Positions 43,232-52,089 of a stretch of 64,000 nt of DNA are shown here, one piece after another. Positions within the stretch are counted from its first letter, which is position 1; each line of letters opens with the position of its first letter. The translations under genes and the position numbers were made by a program. The stretch lies in contig OX465281.1 in NCBI GenBank assembly GCA_949987705.1, positions 102,447,248 to 102,511,247 on the forward strand, given 5' to 3'. Under the pieces are notes generated by a model. The model did not search any database and had not been told where the DNA came from. It saw only the letters and a list, made by a program, of their open reading frames with translations. This DNA is from Thereva unica. Lineage: Eukaryota > Arthropoda > Insecta > Diptera > Therevidae.

Positions 43232-43441
43232 CCTGTATACACTCAAAAAAATAATCGTCGCGACACCACACTGTACAATGCGAAATAGAAAGACGAAACG
43301 AAAATAACTGGCTTGCTTTCTATGAGAGAGAGAGACAGACAGGGAAACATGCGCACGCTGCACGGCACACTATACCAAAAAGTGTCGTTACAACTTTTGG
43401 TCTTAATTTTTTCCGTCTAGCCCCCTTTCGCAACGCGCGAT

Positions 43442-43456
43442 AAGGAACTTCGTTCC
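43442..43456 (-). other. 5' terminal hairpin of minus Helentron
   Basis: AAGGAACTTCGTTCC on the plus strand: a GGAAC/GTTCC stem with a TTC loop, adjoining a run of A (T on the element strand). Confidence 0.7.
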
Positions 43457-43578
43457 AAAAAACCCGTCCTGGCCAGTACGCGTTGATTTTTTGACATAAA
43501 TCGTAGTACCTCTCAAAAACACTTAAATCACAACAATTAAACAATCCTCGTCATGCAAGACGTGTATAAACACTGAAA

Positions 43579-43728
43579 ATGGATGCTCGTGCTTACAATC
43601 CTAATGGAACCACAACCGTTAACTCAACCATATTTAAAAAATTCTTAAATACGCCTTCGGAGTGTAAGCATAAGCATAACATACACGAGTACATACTTCA
43701 GGATACTAAACCAGTATCCGAATATTAA
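43579..43728 (+). CDS. Small open frame between the two Helentrons
   Basis: A 49-codon frame starting MDARAYNPNGTTTV and ending DTKPVSEY lies in the 280-bp gap between the two Helentron 5' ends. Its composition is not repeat-like, but I recognise no family and it may be chance or a scrap of a gene disrupted by the insertions. Confidence 0.2.
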   Translation: MDARAYNPNGTTTVNSTIFKKFLNTPSECKHKHNIHEYILQDTKPVSEY

Positions 43729-43754
43729 GAATTCCTAATAAAAAAAATTTTTTT

Positions 43755-43767
43755 GGAACGAAGTTCC
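43755..43767 (+). other. 5' terminal hairpin of plus Helentron
   Basis: GGAACGAAGTTCC stem-loop directly after a T run, followed by TTAACGCGGC. It matches the 5' end of the minus Helentron. Confidence 0.7.
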
Positions 43768-43887
43768 TTAACGCGGCTTGCGGGTAGAGTGAATTGGGAG
43801 AAATCGTCACGTAAGAAAATGCGATATTTTGTGTATGTATGCGTGCGAGTATCGATCCCAGTAGGCAATTTGTGAATTTTTATTGAA

Positions 43888-44036
43888 ATGAATGGAATAC
43901 CTTTCAAAATCAAGCGAAAAAACATCGAAAAACAATTTCAGGGTGTAAATAAAATACCAAAAACAAACGCTCAACGCCAACAAAAATTCAGGCAGTATCA
44001 GAAAAAGATGCAAACGCCGAATTCGAATCTTGCCAG
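43888..44036 (+). CDS. Helentron exon 1 (predicted)
   Basis: An open frame from ATG at 43888 leads into IPKTNAQRQQKFRQYQKKMQ, the Arg/Gln-rich start typical of Helitron/Helentron proteins. A donor-like CAG|GTAGTA follows at 44036/44037. Joining to the acceptor TTTTTTAAG|GAAAATCC (exon 2 at 56073, or its duplicate at 52031) keeps phase (AG|G, Arg) and continues with KILDAERSKRYRDKLKSKK. ATA at 43954 sits where some relatives would begin MPK; whether it is a lost start or an internal codon cannot be told. The errantivirus lies in the intron. Confidence 0.65.
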
Positions 44037-44054
44037 GTAGTATACATATGTATA

Positions 44055-44378
44055 AGTTAAATTTTTATTTATATGACTTCATAAAAAAAATAAAAGATTA
44101 TCGCTCTGTAATAAACGTCTTGCTTTATTGAAGATCAAAATCAAACTATGAAGTACTTAGAGCTAATTACATTAATTGGGCGAGTTGGGGTTGCTCAGGT
44201 GGAGACATGTCGTCAGCAGCTTTCAAGTTCACGGGTACCGTGTTTCCGTTGCAGGTGTTGGCGGTGTTGGTTGACCTGTGGGAAAGTATGACATCGGCCT
44301 TGGGTTGTTAGCCTGGGAAATGCTGCGGTGGCGATAGATTTCCTTTGTTTAATATTTCTGGTGAATTTTGCGTTAACT
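44055..44378 (-). repeat. 3' LTR of the errantivirus
   Basis: 324 bp, AGTTAA...TTAACT, identical by eye to 51477-51800. Confidence 0.95.
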
Positions 44379-44387
44379 CTTCCCTCC
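44379..44387 (-). promoter_or_regulatory. Polypurine tract
   Basis: GGAGGGAAG on the minus strand, directly before the 3' LTR. It would prime plus-strand DNA synthesis. Confidence 0.88.
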
Positions 44388-44409
44388 TTAAATGTGAATG
44401 TCCTCATTC

Positions 44410-45945
44410 TCAAAAATATGGAATCTGGCTGATCCTAGTTGTTTCAGGTGATGAAGATCTGGATCCTTGATGTTCTGTAGAACAATCTGCCTCTGTTATG
44501 ATTGTTATTGGGATTTCCCTCGTCTCTATTACAGTGGTGGTTACAGGATTACTTTTGAGGTAAGTGATGAGTTTTGTTCCAGTGATAACTAGCAGGAAGA
44601 TAAGTATGATGGTAGTTATTCCGAAATTAGTAAAATGTTTTGTTCGGCTTTCTTCTTCAATCAGCTTTATGCGTTCGGTGTTGTTAAGATGCATCTCCTT
44701 CATTGATTCCAGTGTAAGTATTTCTTCAAAGGTCCTGACGATTTCGTCCGGTTGCACGATAGGGGGAAGTGGCTTCGAGCTGGAGCGTTCGTTAAAGGTG
44801 TACGATTGATTATCTGCGATCACCGTTGCGTTGTGGTATTGGATGATGAATGTTCCAGTTAGGTTCATCGTTTCGCTATTGATCATGATCGATCCATTGA
44901 ATTTATTTAGCAGCAAAGTTCCAGGGAATATTTCTTCCGTAGAAGGGATGTGTCTATTATCAATTTCGGTGCAGGTTGAAGGTCGACTCCTGAGCAAGTT
45001 AGGGATACAGTTTGTTTCGCTTAAATCTACTATTTGTTTATTATTACATATTGTTATCCTAGTGCTAGAGGGACATTTCTCTTTTATGCCATAAATTTTA
45101 TTTTCACAATCTAATACATTTTCGTATGGTACTTTAACTATAAAATTCTCTCTTTTAATGGGTTTTATCTTTAACATTTTGCATAAGGCAATATCCGTAT
45201 TGGGAATGCTCATTATATAAAGTAAGCTAAGGTTACTTGATGCAATTTTTATTTCTGCAAAATCTAATGCTTCTTCTAAATTAGTATATGGTACGTTATT
45301 TTTATCAAATAATTCTTTAACTATATTTATTTCTTTATTTGAAAGTATGAAGGAATTTACGATACCAACTTTTGCCCAGTGTAAGGCGTAATCTACGTTA
45401 ATAATTTCTTCTTTAATTAGATCTAGTTTATATTTAATGTTTGCTACAACTACATTTCTCATTTCATCATTCGTTTTGAATGTTTCTATTATTTTATTCG
45501 CAAGATTCGTTATATTATTCATTCTATCAGTTATCGATTTATTAATTATTACCTGTTTATTATTGTTTTCTAAAACATCGTTTATTTTTGCTTTCAATAT
45601 TAGAAAATCATCGTGGTCAGGGCTTCCGGCTAGCCATTTCCATGCACTGCCTAGAAAGTCAAGTGATCTCTTTAGCCTTGTTTTGGGTTTTAGTCTGTTA
45701 ATTGAGATTTTAATTTGAGTTAGTTCGTGGGAAAGGAATGGATACATGGGATGGGTTGTACCGACTTCATTTTTTACTTTAAGGTCTAAGTCGAAAAGGA
45801 TTTGCTCGTAAGATTGTAGATCGATGACGTGGATCAACTTGAGAGTTCCAGTTTGTACTTTTGCTGTTCCAGTAGTTAGTGCTATTGCCTTTGATTTTGA
45901 GTAGTCCAAGATCTGTACCTCTGCGGAGCAGAAGGTGATGAGCAG
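44410..45945 (-). CDS. env: Env, F-type fusion glycoprotein
   Basis: The frame is 499 codons from the first Met at 45909, but it is open further upstream to a splice-acceptor-like TTTTCCCTTCCAG at about 45946, just after the pol stop. Errantivirus env is made from a spliced RNA, so the true N-terminus (signal peptide) probably starts in an upstream exon; a hydrophobic LLITF stretch follows the acceptor. A furin-type site RLKR (residues 78-81) precedes a fusion-peptide-like segment with DFLGSAWKW, as in baculovirus F-like proteins. Several NxS/T sites follow, and one hydrophobic membrane anchor lies near residues 430-455 (ITTIILIFLLVI), with a cytoplasmic tail. The frame has no stop or frameshift. 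Confidence 0.9.
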   Translation of the reverse strand: MLITFCSAEVQILDYSKSKAIALTTGTAKVQTGTLKLIHVIDLQSYEQILFDLDLKVKNEVGTTHPMYPFLSHELTQIKISINRLKPKTRLKRSLDFLGSAWKWLAGSPDHDDFLILKAKINDVLENNNKQVIINKSITDRMNNITNLANKIIETFKTNDEMRNVVVANIKYKLDLIKEEIINVDYALHWAKVGIVNSFILSNKEINIVKELFDKNNVPYTNLEEALDFAEIKIASSNLSLLYIMSIPNTDIALCKMLKIKPIKRENFIVKVPYENVLDCENKIYGIKEKCPSSTRITICNNKQIVDLSETNCIPNLLRSRPSTCTEIDNRHIPSTEEIFPGTLLLNKFNGSIMINSETMNLTGTFIIQYHNATVIADNQSYTFNERSSSKPLPPIVQPDEIVRTFEEILTLESMKEMHLNNTERIKLIEEESRTKHFTNFGITTIILIFLLVITGTKLITYLKSNPVTTTVIETREIPITIITEADCSTEHQGSRSSSPETTRISQIPYF

Positions 45946-45960
45946 TCTGGAAGGGAAAAT

Positions 45961-48900
45961 TTAACTCTTAATGTTGTTTTTGTGTACTATCCTGCCTGAT
46001 TCTGTGAGAATGGTTTTTGAATGGTTTTCCTTTACTATTTCTTCTTTATAACGTGGAGATAATTTAGAGCCTTTTCGTTTATTTAACTTAACATAAATGA
46101 TTTCGCCGGGTGTGTAATCTTTGATTGGGTGTCTTTTTTTGTTAAGGTGGGCTAGATCAGCTTCCTGTTTCTCTTTGAGCCTAGTTATGTTGTCTTGTCT
46201 GGCTTTTTCGAAATCTTCGGGGTTGATGCTAACGCTTCTACCAAAGAAAACTTCGAGTGGTCTCTTGCCTGTTGTCGAATGTACCGAGAAGTTATATTCG
46301 TATACAGCTCTGTCGAGGAGCTCTGGGAAAGATCTTTGTACGCCGTCCGTTTTTAGACATCTTAATATTTCCGTAAGGGTCGAGTGAAATCTTTCTACTT
46401 GTCCGTTGACCGTACTAGAGTAAGGAGGGGTTTTGAAGATTCTAATATTGAGTTGGTCTTCGACCATGAAACTGATTGATGATGAATTGAGGGACTTCTC
46501 GTTGTCGATAACGATTGTCTTAGGAACGCCGAAGGAGAACAGTAATTCACGTAATGGAGCCTTTATGTCTTCAATTGCTTTTGATTTAAGTATTTTTACT
46601 TGCGCATATTTGGAGAACTTATCTATTGCTGTCAGAACTAATTTTTTTTCAGTTGAATAGATATCTATATGTAGAATTTCGCCTGGGAAACTAGGAATTG
46701 GTGTCTCCTTTAGCTCAGGTTTGTTAGGGTGTCTGTCATATTTTTGTTCTTTACAGACTACACATTGTTTAACCAAGTTGTTTATTTTGGCGTTCATTTT
46801 TGGGAAATAGAATTTTTCCAGAAGTTGAATTTTGTTTTCTCGTGCATTACGATGAGCTCTTTTGTGGGTGTTCAGAATTTCCTCTTCTTGCCTGTCTGGA
46901 TTCGTAAGGTCTTCTACTTGAGTTTGGGTAAAACGGACTTTATAATTTCTGAAGTGGGCTGCATAAATCTGCTGGATCCTGCCCATAATTGTTTCTGATG
47001 TTAGTAAACCATTAATAACGCTGGGGTTTAAGTATCGTTTGAATATTGCTATCAGTTCTTCTTCAGAGTAATTTGGTTGTACGAATATATGTCTGTGATA
47101 GGTGGGGAATGGAATCTTAAACTCGTAGTAGCTTTCGTCGCCTGATTTTAGTAGTATTTGGTTTTTAAATACGTTAATGGGTGCTTCTGTAGCTGGTATG
47201 TGATCGTGAGCAGAACTTTCGCTACTATGCTGTGTTACAGTGACCGAATTGATTGGGGATGTTTTCGGTGCCCTGGAGAGAGCGTCGGCTACTACATTCA
47301 TCTTGCCAGGTGTATATTTTAACTCGTAATTATACTCCTCTAGTATACTTTTCCACCTTTTCATTTTGTTATTATTGTTCTTGTTGCTTAAAGCATAAGT
47401 CAGTGGTTGGTGGTCGGTGAATATTTGGACTTTCGCTGTACCGTAAAGGTAGTTTCTTAGAGAATTTAGAGCCCATATAATTGCAAGCATTTCTTTTTCA
47501 TTTGTTGCATAGTGTTCCTCCGTTTTATTTAATGTTCTGGAGATGAATATTATGGGTCTATTATCTTGGGCTAACACTGCGCCGATTGCGTAGTCCGAGG
47601 CATCTGTGGTTAATTGAAACTCTTTATTAAAATTGGGATAAACGAGTATCAAGTCTTCTGAGACTAAAGAATTTTTAATTTTTGTAAAGGCTTCGATTGC
47701 CTCATCGTTAAGCTGGATAGTTTTTTTGTTTGATTGATTTTTGGAAACTCTTCCGCCTTCCCCTCTTAAAAGGGCTGTAAGGGGTTTCGCCAGGTTGGCA
47801 TATCCCTTGATAAAACGGCGATAGTACCCTGAAAGCCCGAGGAATGATCGAAGATCTTTCAGTGTTTTTGGGCATGGGAAGTTGGTTATTGCTTCAACTT
47901 TCGCAGGGTTTGTTTTGATTCCTTCTGAGGAAATGATGAAGCCTAGAAATTCGACTTTGTCCCGAAGGAATTCACATTTGTCGAGCTGAACTTTCATGTT
48001 TGCATTTCTTAGGGTTTGGAAAACTTTTTTGAGGTTTTCGAAGTGTGAGTCTTCATCTTTGCTGAAGATCACGATATCGTCAATATAGACGTAGCAGATT
48101 TTCCCTATATGATCGCGCAGTATGTCGTCGAGTGCTCTTTGGAAAATAGATGGCGCATTCTTTAGGCCGAAGGGTAATCTTGTGAACTCATACTTTCCAT
48201 TGTTCACAGAAAAGGCTGTCTTTTCGAAATCTGATTCCTTAAGTGGAATCTGGTGAAAACCGCTTTTGAGGTCGATCACCGAAAACCATTTACTTTGTCC
48301 TAGTTGAGCTAGAACTTCGTTTATTTCGGGAATTGGATATTTATCCGCGATCGTAATGGTGTTTAATTTACGGTAGTCTATCACCATTCTATATTTTTTC
48401 TCGCCGGATGAGTCGGCTTTTTTTGGTACTATCCATACAGGAGAATTGTATGGAGATCTTGATGGTCTTATGATGCCATCATTTAGAAGTTGTTTTACTT
48501 GCTTCTCAACTTCGTCTTTCAGGGACATTGGATAGGGATAGAATTTTGAATATACCGGAGTTTCTGAAGTTGTCCGGATTTCTCCCTTTATGACTGTAGT
48601 AAAGGTCAATTTCTCATTGGGCTCAGTGAAGAGATTCGGAAATTGCTGTACCAAATTGTTTATTTTATCTGCTTGCTGTTCGCTCATATGATCAGTTCTG
48701 ATATCTATTTGGTTTACTGCCGTGTAGGCTCGTTGTTTCATCCTAATCTTAACTTTATTTCGGATAATCATGAAGCTTTCTTTTGTGTGTATTATTGCGG
48801 ACAGGTCTTTTAAACTATCATTGCCTAGGATGGCGTGAAATGATGTGAGAGAAGGTAGTATAAAGAATTTAATTTTTGTATCATCGATGCCAAATAAGTT

Positions 48901-49116
48901 GACTAAAGTGTGGTGAGTAATTTTAATGTTTCCACCTATGGAATTCGCGTGGAATGGCTGTGCATTCGGAATGGGATTTGGAGTTAAGTTTTCTTGAATA
49001 TAATTTTTATTGGAACCGGTATCTATCAGAATATTTAATATTTGTCCGCTCTTCGTTCTGCATTCGAAGTAAGGCAGTGAAGAGCTATTTATTCTAAAAA
49101 ATGGATATCTGTGAAA
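45961..49116 (-). CDS. pol: Pol: protease, RT, RNase H, integrase
   Basis: The frame opens at 49116, overlaps the end of gag and is entered by -1 frameshifting. Protease: LIDTGSNKNYIQ (DTG active site). RT: MVIDYRKLN, FSVIDLKSGFHQIPL, LPFGLKNAPSIFQR and catalytic YVYIDDIVIFS. RNase H: LTTDASDYAIGAVLAQD and later DHQPLTYAL. Integrase: an H-H-C-C zinc segment ending CVVCKEQK, then the D-D-E core with HIDIYS, VIDNEKS and NGQVERFHST. The first in-frame Met is at 48771, too late to include the protease, so the start is the frameshift. Length, about 1050 codons, is normal for gypsy. No inactivating change seen. Confidence 0.95.
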   Translation of the reverse strand, partial: FHRYPFFRINSSSLPYFECRTKSGQILNILIDTGSNKNYIQENLTPNPIPNAQPFHANSIGGNIKITHHTLVNLFGIDDTKIKFFILPSLTSFHAILGNDSLKDLSAIIHTKESFMIIRNKVKIRMKQRAYTAVNQIDIRTDHMSEQQADKINNLVQQFPNLFTEPNEKLTFTTVIKGEIRTTSETPVYSKFYPYPMSLKDEVEKQVKQLLNDGIIRPSRSPYNSPVWIVPKKADSSGEKKYRMVIDYRKLNTITIADKYPIPEINEVLAQLGQSKWFSVIDLKSGFHQIPLKESDFEKTAFSVNNGKYEFTRLPFGLKNAPSIFQRALDDILRDHIGKICYVYIDDIVIFSKDEDSHFENLKKVFQTLRNANMKVQLDKCEFLRDKVEFLGFIISSEGIKTNPAKVEAITNFPCPKTLKDLRSFLGLSGYYRRFIKGYANLAKPLTALLRGEGGRVSKNQSNKKTIQLNDEAIEAFTKIKNSLVSEDLILVYPNFNKEFQLTTDASDYAIGAVLAQDNRPIIFISRTLNKTEEHYATNEKEMLAIIWALNSLRNYLYGTAKVQIFTDHQPLTYALSNKNNNNKMKRWKSILEEYNYELKYTPGKMNVVADALSRAPKTSPINSVTVTQHSSESSAHDHIPATEAPINVFKNQILLKSGDESYYEFKIPFPTYHRHIFVQPNYSEEELIAIFKRYLNPSVINGLLTSETIMGRIQQIYAAHFRNYKVRFTQTQVEDLTNPDRQEEEILNTHKRAHRNARENKIQLLEKFYFPKMNAKINNLVKQCVVCKEQKYDRHPNKPELKETPIPSFPGEILHIDIYSTEKKLVLTAIDKFSKYAQVKILKSKAIEDIKAPLRELLFSFGVPKTIVIDNEKSLNSSSISFMVEDQLNIRIFKTPPYSSTVNGQVERFHSTLTEILRCLKTDGVQRSFPELLDRAVYEYNFSVHSTTGKRPLEVFFGRSVSINPEDFEKARQDNITRLKEKQEADLAHLNKKRHPIKDYTPGEIIYVKLNKRKGSKLSPRYKEEIVKENHSKTILTESGRIVHKNNIKS

Positions 49117-50516
49117 TCAGAGATCTCCTGTGGTTCGGTTGGGTTTTCCTCATATGTTTCTGTGTAATCCGTAAAGGATTGCTCATAATTATTGACTTCC
49201 GAGTCTCGCAATTGCTCGTAGTTGTCAATCTCTTGGGGTTCTATATGGAAGTTTCGTTGATACTTATTAGGCATGTTAACTCTTTGCGATTCTGCTGGAG
49301 GTCTTTTTCCATACATCTGATTTTGCGATGGTCTATTCATATAGTCGATTCTTTTTGTTTGGATGGTTTGATCAACATCCATTGGTTCAGGCCTTGGTGG
49401 TGGTTTATTTGCAACTGGTCGTGGGGGAGTAAATGAATTAAATTGGCCATAATTATGTTGCACATTCCGATTGAATGCTGGTTGTCTGTAGTAGTTTTGA
49501 TATGCAGGCTGGGGTATGTGTGCTAGGTTGGGATAGAATTGTGGTTTTCCTCCTTGAGGGTTTGGTCTATTGTGGTTCGGTGTATTTCTACGGGGTGGTA
49601 ACGGTAGTATGACCTGATTGTGGGCAGCACGAGATGGACCTTGATGTGAGATGGCATATCGAGTTCTATAATTTTGGTTTTCCAATTTAAGACAGAAGTG
49701 TAGCGCTTGAGGTAAACTTGATGGTTCCCGCATTCCAAGGAGTCTTGGTAGATCGCCTCGTAAACCTCTGATAAAAGTGTCGAGGGCTTTATCCCTATAT
49801 GTCTGGGTGAGTAAAGTTAAAGACTCGTTGCTAACGTCCATGCAACCTATCTTATTCAGAATGAGCGATAAATGGGCGTACACCTCGTGATAGAATTCTT
49901 GTACGGTGTTGTTCCCCTGAATCAGAGAAGACATTTGGTATTCGAGTGTGGATAAATCGCGTTTATCTGCATAATGCATCGTGAGACATCGAGCTATAGA
50001 TTTCCAATCTAACGGAGTATTATAAGATTCTAACACTACGTCGGCTTGTCCAACAATTTTGTTACGAATCACGTTAAGAATACCGAAATATTTAGGGGTG
50101 CCTTTAATACTTTCATAAAGTTGTAGAATTCGATCTACACTTTTTTTCCAGGAGTTGAATTCTCCAGGTAAACCGTTGAAGTCTTTTAGACATCGAACAA
50201 CATCGGGTATTTTGTCTAATTCGCCTAAATTTGCGCGAAATTGTGGGTAAATAGTTTGGTCTGTTCCCATGAATTGATCGGCATCTGGATTTATTAAAGA
50301 CTGAATTATTCGTCGTCCTTCGCTTTGAAAAACACGGTCAAACACTCCGGTTATGTACCTATCTAGGGACTCATTTGCGACAATTCCACCAGCGGTGACT
50401 GTGGGTGGTTGAGATGCTTGAGATGGTTGAGGTTGGGGATTTGGATTTTGTTCTGTTGCACTCAGAACCGGGGGCCTAATTAGATTATTCGGGTTAGCCA
50501 TTTTCTTATTCTTCAA
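49089..50516 (-). CDS. gag: Gag of the errantivirus
   Basis: 475 residues. The N-terminal part is Pro/Gln-rich. The core has DFNGLPGEFNSWKKSVDRIL, CLTMHYADKRDLSTLEYQM and FIRGLRGDLPRLLGM, typical of insect gypsy-family Gag. The C-terminal part is Pro/Asn/Gln-rich and basic (RPNPQGGKPQFYPN) and, as in other errantiviruses, has no CCHC zinc knuckle. It ends two codons after a slippery T TTT TTA. Expressed from the 5' LTR through a long leader (50517-51458). Confidence 0.92.
   Translation of the reverse strand: MKNKKMANPNNLIRPPVLSATEQNPNPQPQPSQASQPPTVTAGGIVANESLDRYITGVFDRVFQSEGRRIIQSLINPDADQFMGTDQTIYPQFRANLGELDKIPDVVRCLKDFNGLPGEFNSWKKSVDRILQLYESIKGTPKYFGILNVIRNKIVGQADVVLESYNTPLDWKSIARCLTMHYADKRDLSTLEYQMSSLIQGNNTVQEFYHEVYAHLSLILNKIGCMDVSNESLTLLTQTYRDKALDTFIRGLRGDLPRLLGMREPSSLPQALHFCLKLENQNYRTRYAISHQGPSRAAHNQVILPLPPRRNTPNHNRPNPQGGKPQFYPNLAHIPQPAYQNYYRQPAFNRNVQHNYGQFNSFTPPRPVANKPPPRPEPMDVDQTIQTKRIDYMNRPSQNQMYGKRPPAESQRVNMPNKYQRNFHIEPQEIDNYEQLRDSEVNNYEQSFTDYTETYEENPTEPQEISDFTDIHFLE
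49095..49101 (-). promoter_or_regulatory. -1 ribosomal frameshift site T TTT TTA
   Basis: On the minus strand the gag codons read CAT TTT TTA GAA TAA. T TTT TTA is a perfect X XXY YYZ slippery heptamer in the gag frame, and slipping back one base enters the pol frame leading to the protease. The gag stop is two codons downstream. Confidence 0.85.
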
Positions 50517-51458
50517 ACCAAGACGAGAGATTTTGAGTGATTTTTAAAACTGAATCAAGTAGCAGATTATGGAATGGTTTTTTTTATAACGTACGAACTT
50601 TTCTATACCTTTACCGGCAATTTATATCACGATTTAAAATTTTCAATAGATAGTTTCGCGAATAAGGTAATAATTAATTTCACCGATTTATTTTTCTTTA
50701 ATTCACTTTTATCAAGAATCTTGTTTCACTTTAAAATATAATAATTATAGAGGGAAAAAATAAAAAATAAAAATGGAATATATTCTTAAAACTATAATAT
50801 ATTAGAATAAAAAACGAATATTTTATTTGTTTTATTAAAAAATTGTATCAAGAAAAAATTTTAGTGACTCTAAAAAAAAATATTTTATTTTATTTGTTTT
50901 ATTTATTTGCTATCAATTGGTATCTAAAAAATTTTATTAACTTTTGCAAAATAAATATATTTATTCCTTCACTTTTCCTTTTTTTTCGTATAGATTTTAT
51001 TTTTTTAAAAAATTGCTCCCTTATCAGATTGGGATATTCACTTTGAATTTATTATTATGTAATTCACTTTAAATTTATTTTCACTTTCTTTGAGAAATAT
51101 ATATATAACTAAGACTTACAGAACTATTAGAAATTTTCTTGTCATATCCGCGATGAGTGGCTGCTGAAACTTTCAGCTCCTTTTCCTCCGATGATCGGCT
51201 ACTGGGGGGCCTTATTTCCTCACGCGATGGGTTTTTTTTTGGACGCAGGTACTGGTGCTTCTTGAGGACCTTTATTTCCAGTTCGTTATGTTGCTCCTTA
51301 TAAATTGTGGACTGCAATTTGCTGGTGCTTCTTGAGGACCTTCTGCAAATTTTTTGGTGCTACTTGAGGACCTTTTGTAACAATCACTAAACACACGCGG
51401 TTCTATTTAGGAACACTACTATGTAACAATTTAAGGAATGCGAACTGAACTTGTACCT
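50517..51458 (-). other. Errantivirus leader with short direct repeats
   Basis: Non-coding and very AT-rich over 50560-51110. Near the 5' LTR, TGGTGCTTCTTGAGGACC occurs around 51251 and 51322 and a variant (TGGTGCTACTTGAGGACC) around 51355. Leaders of the gypsy group can hold insulator-type protein-binding clusters, so these are candidate binding sites; this is inference. Confidence 0.6.
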
Positions 51459-51459
51459 G

Positions 51460-51477
51460 GTCCCTGCTCGGGCGCCA
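51460..51477 (-). promoter_or_regulatory. Primer-binding site, Lys-tRNA type
   Basis: TGGCGCCCGAGCAGGGAC on the minus strand; its first T is the last base of the 5' LTR. It resembles the lysine-tRNA site TGGCGCCC...CAGGGAC. Confidence 0.85.
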
Positions 51478-51800
51478 GTTAAATTTTTATTTATATGACT
51501 TCATAAAAAAAATAAAAGATTATCGCTCTGTAATAAACGTCTTGCTTTATTGAAGATCAAAATCAAACTATGAAGTACTTAGAGCTAATTACATTAATTG
51601 GGCGAGTTGGGGTTGCTCAGGTGGAGACATGTCGTCAGCAGCTTTCAAGTTCACGGGTACCGTGTTTCCGTTGCAGGTGTTGGCGGTGTTGGTTGACCTG
51701 TGGGAAAGTATGACATCGGCCTTGGGTTGTTAGCCTGGGAAATGCTGCGGTGGCGATAGATTTCCTTTGTTTAATATTTCTGGTGAATTTTGCGTTAACT
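51477..51800 (-). repeat. 5' LTR of the errantivirus
   Basis: 324 bp, identical by eye to the left LTR. TATA follows at 51801. Confidence 0.95.
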
Positions 51801-51833
51801 TATATCTTGTCCATGAGAAAAAACAACAATTGG

Positions 51834-51966
51834 GCCGGCGGTATACCAAAGCTTAATATTCAGCTTTTCGTCACTTTTTCGTGGAGATAAATGTAGCAAA
51901 GCGGCATGTGTGGATTTCTTCCATATAAAAAAGTGCAATATGCATGTGGAGCTTTGGTATGCCGGC
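51834..51966. mobile_element. Small palindromic MITE in Helentron intron
   Basis: GCCGGCGGTATACCAAAGCT at the left and AGCTTTGGTATGCCGGC at the right are inverted apart from two extra bases. It is 133 bp and non-coding. The duplication breakpoint at 51889 falls inside it, so the second copy at 55930 keeps only its right part. Confidence 0.55.
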
Positions 51967-52089
51967 TTTATATTTCTATTTCTGTTTTACTAATAAAATA
52001 TAAAAATTACAATATATTTTCTTTTTTAAGGAAAATCCTTGATGCTGAACGCTCTAAAAGATATAGAGATAAACTAAAATCAAAAAAGC
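51889..52089 (+). repeat. Duplicated Helentron segment, left copy
   Basis: 201 bp (end of intron, acceptor TTTTTTAAG and the first 19 codons of exon 2), repeated at 55930-56131 with one extra A. It ends at AAAAAAGC, immediately followed by the gypsy LTR. Confidence 0.93.

Larger units (their letters stand above)
41625..43462 (-). mobile_element. Internally deleted Helentron (HINE-like)
   Basis: On the minus strand the 5' end is TTTTTTGGAACGAAGTTCC (43462-43442) followed by TTATCGCGCG. The 3' end has a GGGACTTCGTTCC hairpin (41666-41654) followed by GGGTGTCCC and a T run. Both ends match those of the plus-strand Helentron (43755-43767 and 62536-62550). Only about 140 codons of the terminal endonuclease remain; the OTU, Rep and helicase regions are replaced by a 1-kb 9-mer microsatellite. 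Deleted Helentrons with repetitive cores are a known class (HINE/DINE-1-like). Confidence 0.78.
44055..51800 (-). mobile_element. Intact errantivirus-type endogenous retrovirus
   Basis: The LTRs 44055-44378 and 51477-51800 (324 bp each) start AGTTAA and end TTAACT, look identical, and are flanked by TATA on both sides (44051-44054, 51801-51804), the classic target of insect gypsy-type errantiviruses. On the minus strand the order is leader, gag, pol (by frameshift), env. A primer-binding site and polypurine tract are in place. All three frames are open end to end. It lies in the presumed first intron of the Helentron. Intact genes and identical LTRs indicate a very recent, possibly still mobile copy. 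Confidence 0.95.

Noticed and set aside
42110..43363. Long frames of Lys-Asn-Asn or Phe-Leu-Leu / Cys-Phe repeats
   Set aside because: Products of the AAAAACAAC microsatellite, which is open in several frames on both strands.
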